Source: an uncultured Clostridia bacterium
GTDB taxonomy: Bacteria; Bacillota; Clostridia; Lachnospirales; Anaerotignaceae
Direction of reading: 5' to 3'
Assembly (NCBI GenBank): GCA_944377425.1
Contig: CALWEX010000047.1
Span: 1 to 47,443, forward strand
Length of the DNA stretch: 47,443 nt
Below, one piece after another: positions 36,268-44,401 of this stretch; position 1 is the stretch's first letter; each line of letters opens with the position of its first letter. The notes under the pieces were generated by a model. The model saw only the letters and a list, made by a program, of their open reading frames with translations, made no database searches and was not told the origin of the DNA. The position numbers were made by a program, and so were the translations under genes.

Positions 36268-37200
36268 ATGACTGCGTTTTTTACCGTTGCTGATAAGCTT
36301 ATAACTTTGTTTATTTATATAATTATTGGATATGCAATAAGAAGGGCAAATGTTGTTGATTCAAAGTTTGAATCTGGTTTAATTAAATTTCTTATGAGTG
36401 TTTCTCTGCCGGCTCTTGTTATAAATACTTTTCAAACAAGCTATACGCCGGAGCTTTTAAAAAGAGGTGCTCTTATATATTTAGTCAGTCTTATTATATA
36501 TGTTTTCAGTATTATAATAGGTGTTTTGTCGGGCTGGCTTTTAAAAATAGATAAAAAATCCCTTGGAGTTTGGATATTTGCTGTTGTATTCCCTAACCAT
36601 TGTTTTATGGGTTGGCCGGTTATGAGCGCTGTGTTTGGTGAAGATGCTTTGTTTTATGCGGCTTTTGCCAATTTGGGCTTTTCAACATTTGCATATACTT
36701 ATGGAATATATATCATATCAAAATATGGTGAGAATAAAGATAATAAAATGTCTTTAAAAAGCCTTATTTTAACGCCTATTAATGTTTCTATACTTATAGG
36801 AATTATAATGTTTGTAACAGGTTTATCGTTGCCATCATCAATAGGAAACGCTGTTAGCGGGCTTGGCTCTGTTACAACACCTCTTGCTATGATTTACTGC
36901 GGAATGCTTCTTAATGGAAACAAGATTTTATCTGTTTTTGGTGATTGGAGGGTTTATGCGGTTTCATTTATAAGGCTTATATTTATTCCTGTTCTTGTAT
37001 TTATTTTCGCAAAAATATTTATAACAGACCAAATGGTTTTATCTGTGCTTGTTATAGGTCACTCAATGCCTGTTGCTGGTTTTTGCGCTTTGTTTGCTGG
37101 TCAGTACGGCGGAGATGCTGTTTTGGCATCTAAATTTATATTTGTTTCAACTTTAATCTGCATAGTTACAATACCTTTTTTAGCTGTTTTTGTTTCATAA
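36268..37200 (+). CDS. AEC-family (auxin efflux carrier-like) transporter
   Basis: 310 residues with ten hydrophobic helices in two five-helix halves. The conserved N-terminal IGYAIRRANVVD, the LPALVINTF stretch and the C-terminal VIGHSMPVAGFCALFAGQYGGD fit the AEC/malate permease family. Members export or import small organic acids; the substrate is unknown. A good AAGGAG precedes the ATG. There is no obvious metabolic partner nearby. Confidence 0.87.
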   Translation: MTAFFTVADKLITLFIYIIIGYAIRRANVVDSKFESGLIKFLMSVSLPALVINTFQTSYTPELLKRGALIYLVSLIIYVFSIIIGVLSGWLLKIDKKSLGVWIFAVVFPNHCFMGWPVMSAVFGEDALFYAAFANLGFSTFAYTYGIYIISKYGENKDNKMSLKSLILTPINVSILIGIIMFVTGLSLPSSIGNAVSGLGSVTTPLAMIYCGMLLNGNKILSVFGDWRVYAVSFIRLIFIPVLVFIFAKIFITDQMVLSVLVIGHSMPVAGFCALFAGQYGGDAVLASKFIFVSTLICIVTIPFLAVFVS

Positions 37201-37268
37201 ACTGCTGTACCCAAATACGCTTTTTTGCATACAATACTTATTAATAAAGCGTTTAACGGGGGATTAAT

Positions 37269-37793
37269 ATGTATTATCCTAATGATGAAACTAATAACAA
37301 TAGTGTATTTCCTATGTTTATGCCTGTAACAGGTGTAATAAGGAGTATAACGGATTTCAGCAACGGCGGATGTGTTAAGCTTTTTAATGTGGTAAAAAAA
37401 GATGGTACAGTTACAGATTTTATTGTGGACTGGTCAACTTATTTTACTGAAAATGTTCCGTTAAGAGAGGGCATGGTGGCTACATTTTATTACAATACAA
37501 ATGTACCTGCTGTTCTTATATATCCGCCTCAGTTTAAAGCTGTTGTAGTAGAGCCTTTAAACAGTGATTACAGTGAAAAAATTAAGGTTGATTATTTTAA
37601 CTCAGATTTTGTAAGCTCTGATAATACACTTCAGATTAATATGGATCCGGAAACTAAGGTTTATCTGCAAAATGGTCAGTATTTTAATGGAAGTATTGCC
37701 GACCGTAATCTTGTTGTTTTTTATGATTCAGCAACAAAAAGCATTCCAGCGGTTACTACGCCTAAAAAAATAATTGTCCTGTGCAATAATTAA
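37269..37793 (+). CDS. Uncharacterised protein with two related beta-rich halves
   Basis: 174 residues, no signal peptide or membrane helix. I do not recognise the family. The sequence is rich in Tyr, Asn, Val and Pro. Two segments look like diverged copies: about 52-95 (VATFYYNTNVPAVLIYPP...AVVV) and about 123-172 (LVVFYDSATKSIPAVTTP...IIVL), suggesting a duplicated small beta domain. GGGGGAT precedes the ATG, and a clean terminator follows, so it is expressed alone. A CATACAAT at 37228-37235 resembles a sigma-E -10 box, but no -35 fits. Confidence 0.75.
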   Translation: MYYPNDETNNNSVFPMFMPVTGVIRSITDFSNGGCVKLFNVVKKDGTVTDFIVDWSTYFTENVPLREGMVATFYYNTNVPAVLIYPPQFKAVVVEPLNSDYSEKIKVDYFNSDFVSSDNTLQINMDPETKVYLQNGQYFNGSIADRNLVVFYDSATKSIPAVTTPKKIIVLCNN

Positions 37794-37800
37794 TTCTTTA

Positions 37801-37823
37801 GCGGCCTTTATTGGCCGCATTTT
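37801..37823 (+). terminator. Intrinsic terminator
   Basis: GCGGCC (37801-37806) and GGCCGC (37813-37818) around TTTATT, followed by ATTTTTAT. Confidence 0.85.
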
Positions 37824-37875
37824 TATGTTTTATTTGTTTAGTTAATAATATTCTGCAATAATCATTAAATTATAA

Positions 37876-37905
37876 TTGATGAATATTTATAAGTTAGGTT
37901 ATAAT
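37876..37905 (+). promoter_or_regulatory. Sigma-A promoter of the lipoprotein/CXXC/polyferredoxin operon
   Basis: TTGATG (37876-37881), 18-base spacer, TATAAT (37900-37905), about 43 bases before the first start codon. Confidence 0.65.
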
Positions 37906-37948
37906 AAGCTAAGCTCTGCAAAATTAATTTACATAAAGGAGATTTTAG

Positions 37949-38644
37949 ATGAAAAAATTATTGGTTGTAATATCTGCATTTTTTGTTTTATTTTCTTTTA
38001 CTGCATGTTCTAAAGATGAAATACCATCAGTTGAGGAAAGGGCACAGGCTTTGTTAACAGGCGAAATTTCTATTGATGAGATGGAAGAAAAGGGTTGGAT
38101 TGATGAAGATTTAATAAATTATCTTGATAACAATACTGGAAATATTCAAGGCGCTGCTGACAAAGTAGAAAAAGAAGGAGCATATTTAGGAGATTTTGAC
38201 ACAGTAGATTTACAGGGTAACCAAGTAAAGAGTGATATATTTTCACAGTATGACTTAACTCTTGTAAATCTTTGGACAACCAACTGCGGTTACTGTATAG
38301 AGGAAATGCCATATTTAGAGGAAATTAAAAACGAGCTTACAGAAAGCGGCAAAAGCTTTAATATTGTAGGTATCTGCCTTGATATTAATTCTTCTGGAAG
38401 TATAAACGAAGATAAGCTTGAAAAGGCTTTGCAGATAATTGAATCAACAGGCACTACATATACAAATATAATGCCTGATGATGTTATTTGGGAAAATAAA
38501 GTCAGCTCTGTTTCTGCTGTTCCAGAATCGTTTTTTGTAGACAGTGAAGGAAAGCTTGTGGGAGAGACTATATTAGGTGCTAAAGACAAAGAAAATTGGC
38601 TCAGTACAATCGAAGATAAGTTTGAAGAATTGGAAGGAAACTGA
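37949..38644 (+). CDS. TlpA/ResA-like thioredoxin-fold lipoprotein
   Basis: 231 residues. A type II signal peptide ends in the lipobox FTAC at about residue 20, so the protein would be lipid-anchored on the outer face. After an acidic linker (to about 70) comes a thioredoxin-like fold with active site TNCGYCIEEMPYL (CxxC) and a later cis-proline region (SAVPESFFVD). TlpA/ResA proteins reduce or exchange protein disulfides outside the cell. It heads a three-gene set with a small CXXC protein and a polyferredoxin, which suggests a dedicated electron donor route. No cytochrome c maturation gene is nearby. Confidence 0.88.
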   Translation: MKKLLVVISAFFVLFSFTACSKDEIPSVEERAQALLTGEISIDEMEEKGWIDEDLINYLDNNTGNIQGAADKVEKEGAYLGDFDTVDLQGNQVKSDIFSQYDLTLVNLWTTNCGYCIEEMPYLEEIKNELTESGKSFNIVGICLDINSSGSINEDKLEKALQIIESTGTTYTNIMPDDVIWENKVSSVSAVPESFFVDSEGKLVGETILGAKDKENWLSTIEDKFEELEGN

Positions 38645-38650
38645 TTAAGT

Positions 38651-38800
38651 ATGTTTTTGAAAAATAAAAGCTCGGCTCTTACGGCAGTTACGCTCTTAGC
38701 TGGATTTTTGTTTTTGTTTATTGGTGTATACCGTGGTGAAAGCATAATTGTTTTTGAAAAAGCCGTTAATATTTGTTTGGAGTGTATAGGAATTGGTTAA
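38651..38800 (+). CDS. CD1871A-family small CXXC membrane protein
   Basis: 49 residues, missed by length-limited gene finders. A basic N-terminus (MFLKNKSS) precedes one membrane helix (about 9-27), then VYRGES and a terminal CLECIGIG with a C-x-x-C pair. By the positive-inside rule the cysteines face outward, the same side as the lipoprotein. It starts 6 bp after the lipoprotein stop, and its end overlaps the polyferredoxin start by 8 bases. The match to the small clostridial family named after C. difficile CD1871A, with its usual neighbours, is from memory. Function is unknown; a thiol relay is my inference. Confidence 0.82.
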   Translation: MFLKNKSSALTAVTLLAGFLFLFIGVYRGESIIVFEKAVNICLECIGIG

Positions 38801-39662
38801 TAACAAAAAGAGTAACGATAATTTCAGGCATATTATTCAGGTGCTTTGGACTTTAGTTACTAACGCCTATATTATAGGTTTTATACGAGGTAAAATTTAT
38901 CAAGGAAAAATAAAAAATGTGTGTGTTCCGGGGCTTAACTGCTATTCTTGCCCCGGAGCTGTAGCATCATGTCCTATAGGTGCGCTTCAGGCGGTAATAG
39001 GCAGCTATGAATATAAGTTTTCATTTTACATAGCAGGTTTTTTTATAATTATAGGCACATTTATGGGGCGCTTTGTATGCGGTTATTTATGTCCTTTTGG
39101 CCTGTTTCAAGACTTGCTTAATAAAATACCTTTAAGGTTTAAAGTCAGCACGTTTAAGTTTGATAAAATTTTAAGATACTTCAAATACTTAGTATTAATT
39201 GTATTTGTTGTTTTAATGCCTATTTTTATAACAGATATTATAGGGCAGGGTTTTCCTTGGTTCTGTAAGCTTATTTGTCCGGCAGGCACACTGGAAGGCG
39301 GCGTTCCTTTAGTTCTGCTTAATGATGCTATGAGAAGTACAGTAGGGCTTTTGTTTGGCTGGAAATTCTTTATTCTTATTGCAGTTATAATACTGTCTGT
39401 TATAATTTACAGGCCGTTTTGCAAATATGTTTGTCCTCTTGGGGCAATTTATTCTCTGTTCAATCCAATTTCCGCTTTTAAATACAGTATAAATACTGAT
39501 AAATGCATAAACTGCAAAATGTGCGCCCAAGTATGTAAAATGGGTTGTAATCCGGTAGAGAATCCAAACAGTTTGGAATGTATAAGATGCGGAAAATGCA
39601 GGAGTATTTGCCCTGAAGAAGCCATAGAATACACGTTTTTTAATGAACGTAAAAAGATATAA
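38793..39662 (+). CDS. Membrane 4Fe-4S polyferredoxin (NapH/YccM-like)
   Basis: 289 residues with about four membrane helices. Cysteine motifs in order: CVPGLNCYSCPGAVASCPIG near residue 45, then CGYLCPFG, CKLICPAG and CKYVCPLG at membrane edges. Two classic 4Fe-4S sites close the protein (CINCKMCAQVCKMGCNP and CIRCGKCRSICP). Proteins of this type move electrons between cytoplasmic ferredoxin-like donors and extracytoplasmic acceptors. The start is TTG 38793, inside the preceding small gene, so translation is coupled. Confidence 0.9.
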   Translation: MVNNKKSNDNFRHIIQVLWTLVTNAYIIGFIRGKIYQGKIKNVCVPGLNCYSCPGAVASCPIGALQAVIGSYEYKFSFYIAGFFIIIGTFMGRFVCGYLCPFGLFQDLLNKIPLRFKVSTFKFDKILRYFKYLVLIVFVVLMPIFITDIIGQGFPWFCKLICPAGTLEGGVPLVLLNDAMRSTVGLLFGWKFFILIAVIILSVIIYRPFCKYVCPLGAIYSLFNPISAFKYSINTDKCINCKMCAQVCKMGCNPVENPNSLECIRCGKCRSICPEEAIEYTFFNERKKI

Positions 39663-39729
39663 ATTTAAAGTGGAATATTTATGAATATAATTAAGTTTAA
39701 TTGAAAGTATAAACAACAGGAGGTGTAAT

Positions 39730-41001
39730 ATGATACAGCTTAAAACCCTTTCAAACGGAGTAAGGGTGGTTCTTGAAGAACTGCCTTATGTAAGAAGTGT
39801 GGCTTTTGGTATATATGTAAAAAACGGCTCCGCCCATGAGGATAAGGAACATGAGGGTATTTCCCATTATATAGAACACATGCTTTTTAAAGGCACAAAA
39901 AACAGAACTTCGAAACAAATTGCAGAGGATATGGACGAGCTTGGCGGCCAGATTAATGCCTATACAACTAAAGAATATACATGTTACCATTTTAGAACGC
40001 TGGATAGCCATTTTGATAAGGCTTTAGACATATTAAGTGACATGTTTTTAAATTCCAATTTTGATGAAACTGATATTACTAAAGAAAGAAATGTTATAAT
40101 AGAAGAAATAAATATGTATGATGATGACCCAGAGGAAAGGGTTCAGGATATAATGCAGTATAACATTTGGAAAAATTCAACATTAGCTCATCCTATACTT
40201 GGTACTGAAGAAACCATATCTGATTTTGATTCCAAAAAAATTTTTAATTATTTTAAAAACCATTACCGAAATGACAACACGGTTATTTCGGTAGTTGGCA
40301 GTTTTAAAACCGATGAAATGCTTTATAAACTGGAAAAAGTTTTCGGCGGATGGAAAACCCAAAAACCGAATAAAATATTGACTGTAAACGCAAAATATTA
40401 TCCTTCAATAGCTTCTGAAGAAAAAGACACAGAACAGTTGCATTTGTGCTTATCTTTTCCGGCATATAAAAGAGAGCATAAAATGAAATATCCTTATGCT
40501 ATTTTAAATGCTGTTTTTGGCGGCGGCATGAGCTCAATGCTTTTTCAAAGAGTACGTGAGGAAAATGGGCTTTCGTATACAATATATAGTTTTCCGTCAT
40601 CTTATGAAAATACAGGTTCTTTTACTATTTATACAGCTTTAAATCCGGCTCAGGCACAAAGTGTATGCGGTATAATTAAAGGCTGCGTTGCTGAGCTTAA
40701 ATTAAATGGTATATCAAAAGATTTGCTAAACAAGACGAAAACACAGCTTATAAGCGGTTTTATAATAGGTAATGAAAGCACTATAAGCCGTATGACATCA
40801 AACGGAGTTTCTGTTTTAATGCTGGGGTATGCCAACGAGCAGGAAGAAACTATAAGAGAGGCAGAAATGGCAACAAAAGAAGATGTTGTTAATGCGGCTA
40901 ATGAAGTTTTCGATTTTGAAAAAATTTCAATTTCAGCCTGTGGTAATGTTGCTAATTCAGACTTAAGCAATTTAGCGGATATATTTTACACGAATAATTA
41001 A
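39730..41001 (+). CDS. M16-family zinc metallopeptidase
   Basis: 423 residues, the common single-chain bacterial processing-peptidase size. The inverted zinc motif is H46-Y-I-E49-H50 in ISHYIEHMLFKGT, with the downstream Glu ligand in ERNVIIEEINMYDDDPEE. The C-terminal half has the second M16 domain (FGGGMSSMLFQRVREENGLSY). Relatives include YmxG of Bacillus; physiological substrates are unknown. It has a strong AGGAGG ribosome site. Confidence 0.92.
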   Translation: MIQLKTLSNGVRVVLEELPYVRSVAFGIYVKNGSAHEDKEHEGISHYIEHMLFKGTKNRTSKQIAEDMDELGGQINAYTTKEYTCYHFRTLDSHFDKALDILSDMFLNSNFDETDITKERNVIIEEINMYDDDPEERVQDIMQYNIWKNSTLAHPILGTEETISDFDSKKIFNYFKNHYRNDNTVISVVGSFKTDEMLYKLEKVFGGWKTQKPNKILTVNAKYYPSIASEEKDTEQLHLCLSFPAYKREHKMKYPYAILNAVFGGGMSSMLFQRVREENGLSYTIYSFPSSYENTGSFTIYTALNPAQAQSVCGIIKGCVAELKLNGISKDLLNKTKTQLISGFIIGNESTISRMTSNGVSVLMLGYANEQEETIREAEMATKEDVVNAANEVFDFEKISISACGNVANSDLSNLADIFYTNN

Positions 41002-41050
41002 GCCATAAAAAGGGAAGATTATTGATAGATTAATATAAAGGAGTGGTCTT

Positions 41051-41281
41051 ATGAAAATACTTGATTGGGTTTCACTTACACTTGTAATTATAGGCGCCTT
41101 AAACTGGGGACTTATCGGTTTTTTTGATTTTAATCTTGTAACTTCTATATTTAACGGAAGCTTAAGTTTTATAGCAAGAATTATATTTGCGTTAGTCGGT
41201 CTTGCAGGACTTTACAGCTTAAGTATTTACGGAAGACTTGATGCAGCCTACAGTTTAAAAGAAGCTAAACATACTCATTAA
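41051..41281 (+). CDS. DUF378 small membrane protein
   Basis: 76 residues with two hydrophobic helices. The phrase LVIIGALNWGLIGFFDFNLV and the second helix ending LAGLYSL are the DUF378 pattern. Function is unknown for the family. It is about 50 bp after the M16 gene with an AAAGGAG ribosome site, and a long terminator stem follows. Confidence 0.88.
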   Translation: MKILDWVSLTLVIIGALNWGLIGFFDFNLVTSIFNGSLSFIARIIFALVGLAGLYSLSIYGRLDAAYSLKEAKHTH

Positions 41282-41287
41282 TATGGG

Positions 41288-41324
41288 CGGCGCGATAAAT
41301 ATTATTATTTATCGTGCCGTTTTT
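41288..41324 (+). terminator. Intrinsic terminator after the DUF378 gene
   Basis: A 14-bp stem with one G-U pair (41288-41301 with 41306-41319), loop TTAT, then TTTTTAC. Confidence 0.88.
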
Positions 41325-41427
41325 ACTTAGTGCTGTTTATTGTTTTACTTTGTTTTTTTATATGGTATTTAGTATTAAAAAGCAGAAAAAAACACTTAAA
41401 ATACAGTAAAACAAAGCATTTTCTGCT

Positions 41428-41455
41428 TTGAAATATATTCATAATATGTTATAAT
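41428..41455 (+). promoter_or_regulatory. Sigma-A promoter of the DapL-like gene
   Basis: TTGAAA (41428-41433), 16-base spacer, TATAAT (41450-41455). The leader is about 100 bases, AT-rich, without obvious structure. Confidence 0.65.
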
Positions 41456-41564
41456 TTATAAGCATTTTAAGACAATAAAATATATAGTATATCATTAATT
41501 TGTGTTCTAAAGTTATTGGATTAACTGAATATTATATATTTTTATTTTAAAGGGAGGATTTAAA

Positions 41565-42806
41565 ATGGCTGACAGTTACATACAGAAAATTATTTCTGAA
41601 AGATTAGGCGGAAGAAGATTTGGAAAGGATACAGTTTTATCTGTAAACGATAAAATTAACGTATCTAAAGACTCAGCCGTTGCCCAACATCCTGAATTAA
41701 CATTTATAGATTTTAGCTCAAATGAACCGGATGCTATGGCAGATTACGGTGTAATAAATGAATTTGCAAAACAAGCTAGCGTATGGGAAAATAGGGTTTG
41801 CTGTGCAGGTACAGAGGCAAATTTTGCTATTGCAGCTGCTGAATATATGAAAAATGTATTTGGTGTTGAAAATTTAGACCCAAATACAGATATTGTGTAT
41901 AATTCGGGTGCTGTTTCAGCTGTATTTTCGGCAATGCAGGCTTTTATTAATACAGGTGATGTTGCTATTGTTGCTTCTCCTGTATGCGGTAGAGTATTAA
42001 AAGCGATAGAACTTTTAGGCGGTGAAATATATTTACTTCCGCTTACAGAGAGTAACGGATATTTACCTGATTTAGACTCTGTTCCAGAGGAAATAGCTGA
42101 GAAAGCTAAAGTTATTTACATCAATTATCCAAACAATCCTACAGGCGTTATGGGTACAGAAAAAGCCTTTAGAAAAATTGTAAGATTTGCAAAGAAAAAT
42201 AAAATTGTAGTTATAAACGATGCCACTTATGCATCAATAGTATTTGATGGAGCTAAACCACTTAGCTTCCTTAGTGTTAATGGAGCTAAAGATGTAGGCA
42301 TAGAAATTCATTCTTTAAGCAGTGCATTTAATATGTCTGGTTGGTCAATAGGTTTTACAGCAGGTAATGCGCTTATGGTAAAAGCTGTTTCAGCTTCTGC
42401 TGCATTAAGCGGATTAAGCAAGTTTAAAGCCGAACAGTTAGCTGCTAAATATGCCCTTGAGCATACGGAAATAACTGCTCAAACAGTTGAAAAATACTCA
42501 AGAAGACTGGATATGCTTACAGCAGCTCTTAAAAAATGCGGCTTTAAAGTTAAAAAGCCAAAGGCTTCTATGTTTTTATTTGTAAAGGCTCCTATAGCTA
42601 TTAAAGACGGAGCTAAATTTAAAACATCAGAAGATTTTTGCAGTTGGCTTTTAAATGAAAAACTTATTGCTGCTGTACCATACAAAGACTGCGATAACGG
42701 TGTACGCTTTGCTGTTACATTTGCGGCTTTAGGCGAAAGCGAAGAAAAAGCCGTAATTGACAATTTTATTGAAAGACTTTCAGGCATAAAATTTGAGTTT
42801 GAGTAA
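41565..42806 (+). CDS. LL-diaminopimelate aminotransferase-like protein lacking the PLP lysine (probable pseudoenzyme)
   Basis: 413 residues, full length for the DapL-like fold-type I group; the N-terminal ERLGGRRFGKDT and C-terminal DNGVRFAVTF blocks align with my memory of it. Some PLP contacts remain: NYPNNPTG (186-194) and NDATY (D219, Y222). But the Schiff-base lysine of the usual SLSK-AFNM-GWR motif is Ser253 (SLSSAFNM), and the arginine of GWR is Ser261. The tyrosine that normally stacks on PLP in a PGYP-type loop appears to be Cys (SPVCGR). The frame is intact, with its own promoter and a strong AAGGGAGG site, so it is not a decaying pseudogene. Ordinary transamination is unlikely. 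Confidence 0.85.
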   Translation: MADSYIQKIISERLGGRRFGKDTVLSVNDKINVSKDSAVAQHPELTFIDFSSNEPDAMADYGVINEFAKQASVWENRVCCAGTEANFAIAAAEYMKNVFGVENLDPNTDIVYNSGAVSAVFSAMQAFINTGDVAIVASPVCGRVLKAIELLGGEIYLLPLTESNGYLPDLDSVPEEIAEKAKVIYINYPNNPTGVMGTEKAFRKIVRFAKKNKIVVINDATYASIVFDGAKPLSFLSVNGAKDVGIEIHSLSSAFNMSGWSIGFTAGNALMVKAVSASAALSGLSKFKAEQLAAKYALEHTEITAQTVEKYSRRLDMLTAALKKCGFKVKKPKASMFLFVKAPIAIKDGAKFKTSEDFCSWLLNEKLIAAVPYKDCDNGVRFAVTFAALGESEEKAVIDNFIERLSGIKFEFE

Positions 42807-42845
42807 TGTAATGAGTAATTTTGACATAATACTGGAGTGATTCAC

Positions 42846-44123
42846 ATGGCAGAAAAAACACAGCTTCATTCCACAGAGAAAATACAGGAAAAAGTTGTTT
42901 TAGTCGGTATTGACTTAAATAATGCAGATACAGATGTTGATGCATGTCTTGACGAGCTGAGTAGGCTTATAGAAACAGCCGGAGCTATAGAGGTAGGCAG
43001 GCTTATACAAAAAAGGGAACGTGTTAATCCGGGGCTTTACTTAGGCACTGGAAAGGTTGAGGAATTAAAAAATGCTGTTGCCGAATTAGGCGCTACAGGT
43101 GTAGTGTGTGACGATGAACTTTCACCGGCACAGCTTAAAAATCTTGAGTCAGCTCTTAATACCAAAGTTATGGACAGAACAATGGTTATACTTGATATAT
43201 TCGCAAAAAGAGCAATTTCAAGCGAAGGTAAAATTCAGGTAGAGTTGGCGCAGCTTAAATATAGGCTTTCCCGTTTAGCTGGTATTGGTGCATCACTTTC
43301 CCGTTTAGGCGGTGGAATTGGTACAAGGGGACCAGGAGAGAAAAAGCTGGAAACAGACAGGCGTTATATAAAAGAGCGTATTGGTGAGTTAAAAGAAAGC
43401 CTTGAGGAAATAAGAACTCACAGAGAACTTTTAAGAACACAAAGAAAAAAGAAGGGTTCTGTTGTAGTTTCACTTGTTGGCTATACCAATGCTGGAAAAT
43501 CAACAATTTTAAATGCTATTACCAATGCAGGAGTTTTGGAAGAGGACAAGCTCTTTGCTACTCTTGATACTACAACGCGTTTGGCTCAGCTTCCAGGGGG
43601 AACAAATATAATGCTTACTGATACCGTAGGCTTTATACAAAAGCTTTCTCATCACCTTATAGAAGCTTTTAAGGCTACACTTGAAGAGCTTCAATATGCA
43701 GACATACTGCTGCATGTAGTAGATGCCTCAGACCCTTCCGCAGATGAACATATGAAAGTTGTATACGACACACTTAAAGATTTAGGTTGTGAGGGCAAGC
43801 CGGTAATAACTGTATTTAATAAAATGGATTTAGCCGGTAATATTCATGTTCCGGAAGATAAAAAGAGCCTTTCTCAAATAACCATATCAGCTAAAAATAA
43901 TGATGATTTGGAAAAGCTTTTGGCAGAAACTGAAAGAGTATTAAAGACATTTAGAAAATGCACCAAAGTTTTAATACCATACTCAGAAGGTGGTTTTTTA
44001 AACAGTATATATGGTAAATGCGAGATTATAAGCGAGGAACATACTTTTGAAGGCACACTTATTGAAGCCTATATGGATGATGAAACTGCTTCGCGTTTAA
44101 AAGACTATATTGTGACGGAATAG
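42846..44123 (+). CDS. hflX: Ribosome-associated GTPase HflX
   Basis: 425 residues. The N-terminal HflX domain ends with RLGGGIGTRGPGEKKLE, followed by a coiled helix. The G domain has GYTNAGKST (G1), DTVGFIQKLSHHLIEAF (G3) and VFNKMD (G4). HflX splits stalled or stressed ribosomes. ATG 42846 is 8 bases after GGAG; the GTG at 42837 overlaps that site. It lies 39 bp after the DapL-like gene without a terminator between them, so the two may share a transcript. Confidence 0.93.
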   Translation: MAEKTQLHSTEKIQEKVVLVGIDLNNADTDVDACLDELSRLIETAGAIEVGRLIQKRERVNPGLYLGTGKVEELKNAVAELGATGVVCDDELSPAQLKNLESALNTKVMDRTMVILDIFAKRAISSEGKIQVELAQLKYRLSRLAGIGASLSRLGGGIGTRGPGEKKLETDRRYIKERIGELKESLEEIRTHRELLRTQRKKKGSVVVSLVGYTNAGKSTILNAITNAGVLEEDKLFATLDTTTRLAQLPGGTNIMLTDTVGFIQKLSHHLIEAFKATLEELQYADILLHVVDASDPSADEHMKVVYDTLKDLGCEGKPVITVFNKMDLAGNIHVPEDKKSLSQITISAKNNDDLEKLLAETERVLKTFRKCTKVLIPYSEGGFLNSIYGKCEIISEEHTFEGTLIEAYMDDETASRLKDYIVTE

Positions 44124-44216
44124 AATTATAAAAACTAATATAAAAAGTATTTAATTGGGTTTAAATCATAGGCATAAGATTTGTGCAAACAAATTAAATA
44201 CAAACGGATTTTTATT

Positions 44217-44267
44217 GCTGAATAAGTTTTGCTGTAATTAAACAGAGATATTTATTCAGCATTTTTA
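44217..44267 (+). terminator. Probable terminator after hflX
   Basis: TGCTGAATAA (44217-44226) pairs with TTATTCAGCA (44252-44261); the loop holds a small CTGT/ACAG hairpin. Five T residues follow. Confidence 0.65.
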
Positions 44268-44318
44268 AATTAATAAAAAATATCGTCTGTGGGTTTGAAA
44301 AATGTTTTAAGTATAATA

Positions 44319-44363
44319 AAAAGCCTTAAATTGCTTAAAGTAAATAAGCAGTTTAAGGCTTTT
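44319..44363 (-). terminator. Terminator of the PurF-like gene
   Basis: AAAAGCCTTAAA (44319-44330) pairs with TTTAAGGCTTTT (44352-44363), with an inner GCTTA/TAAGC stem. On the minus strand it is followed by TTTTTATT. Confidence 0.8.
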
Positions 44364-44401
44364 AGTTATTAGCTTAAAATATTTTGTATGATTATGTTTT
44401 A

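Noticed and set aside
37228..37235. Sigma-E promoter for the unknown protein at 37269
   Set aside because: CATACAAT matches a sigma-E -10, but no acceptable -35 lies 13-15 bases upstream, and such a short match is expected by chance.
41413..41431. CAAAGCA/TGCTTTG hairpin as a terminator
   Set aside because: No T run follows on either strand, and it overlaps the -35 of the downstream promoter; no gene needs it.
41565..42806. Treating the DapL-like gene as a pseudogene
   Set aside because: The frame is full length without stops or shifts, with good promoter and ribosome signals; only specific active-site residues are changed.
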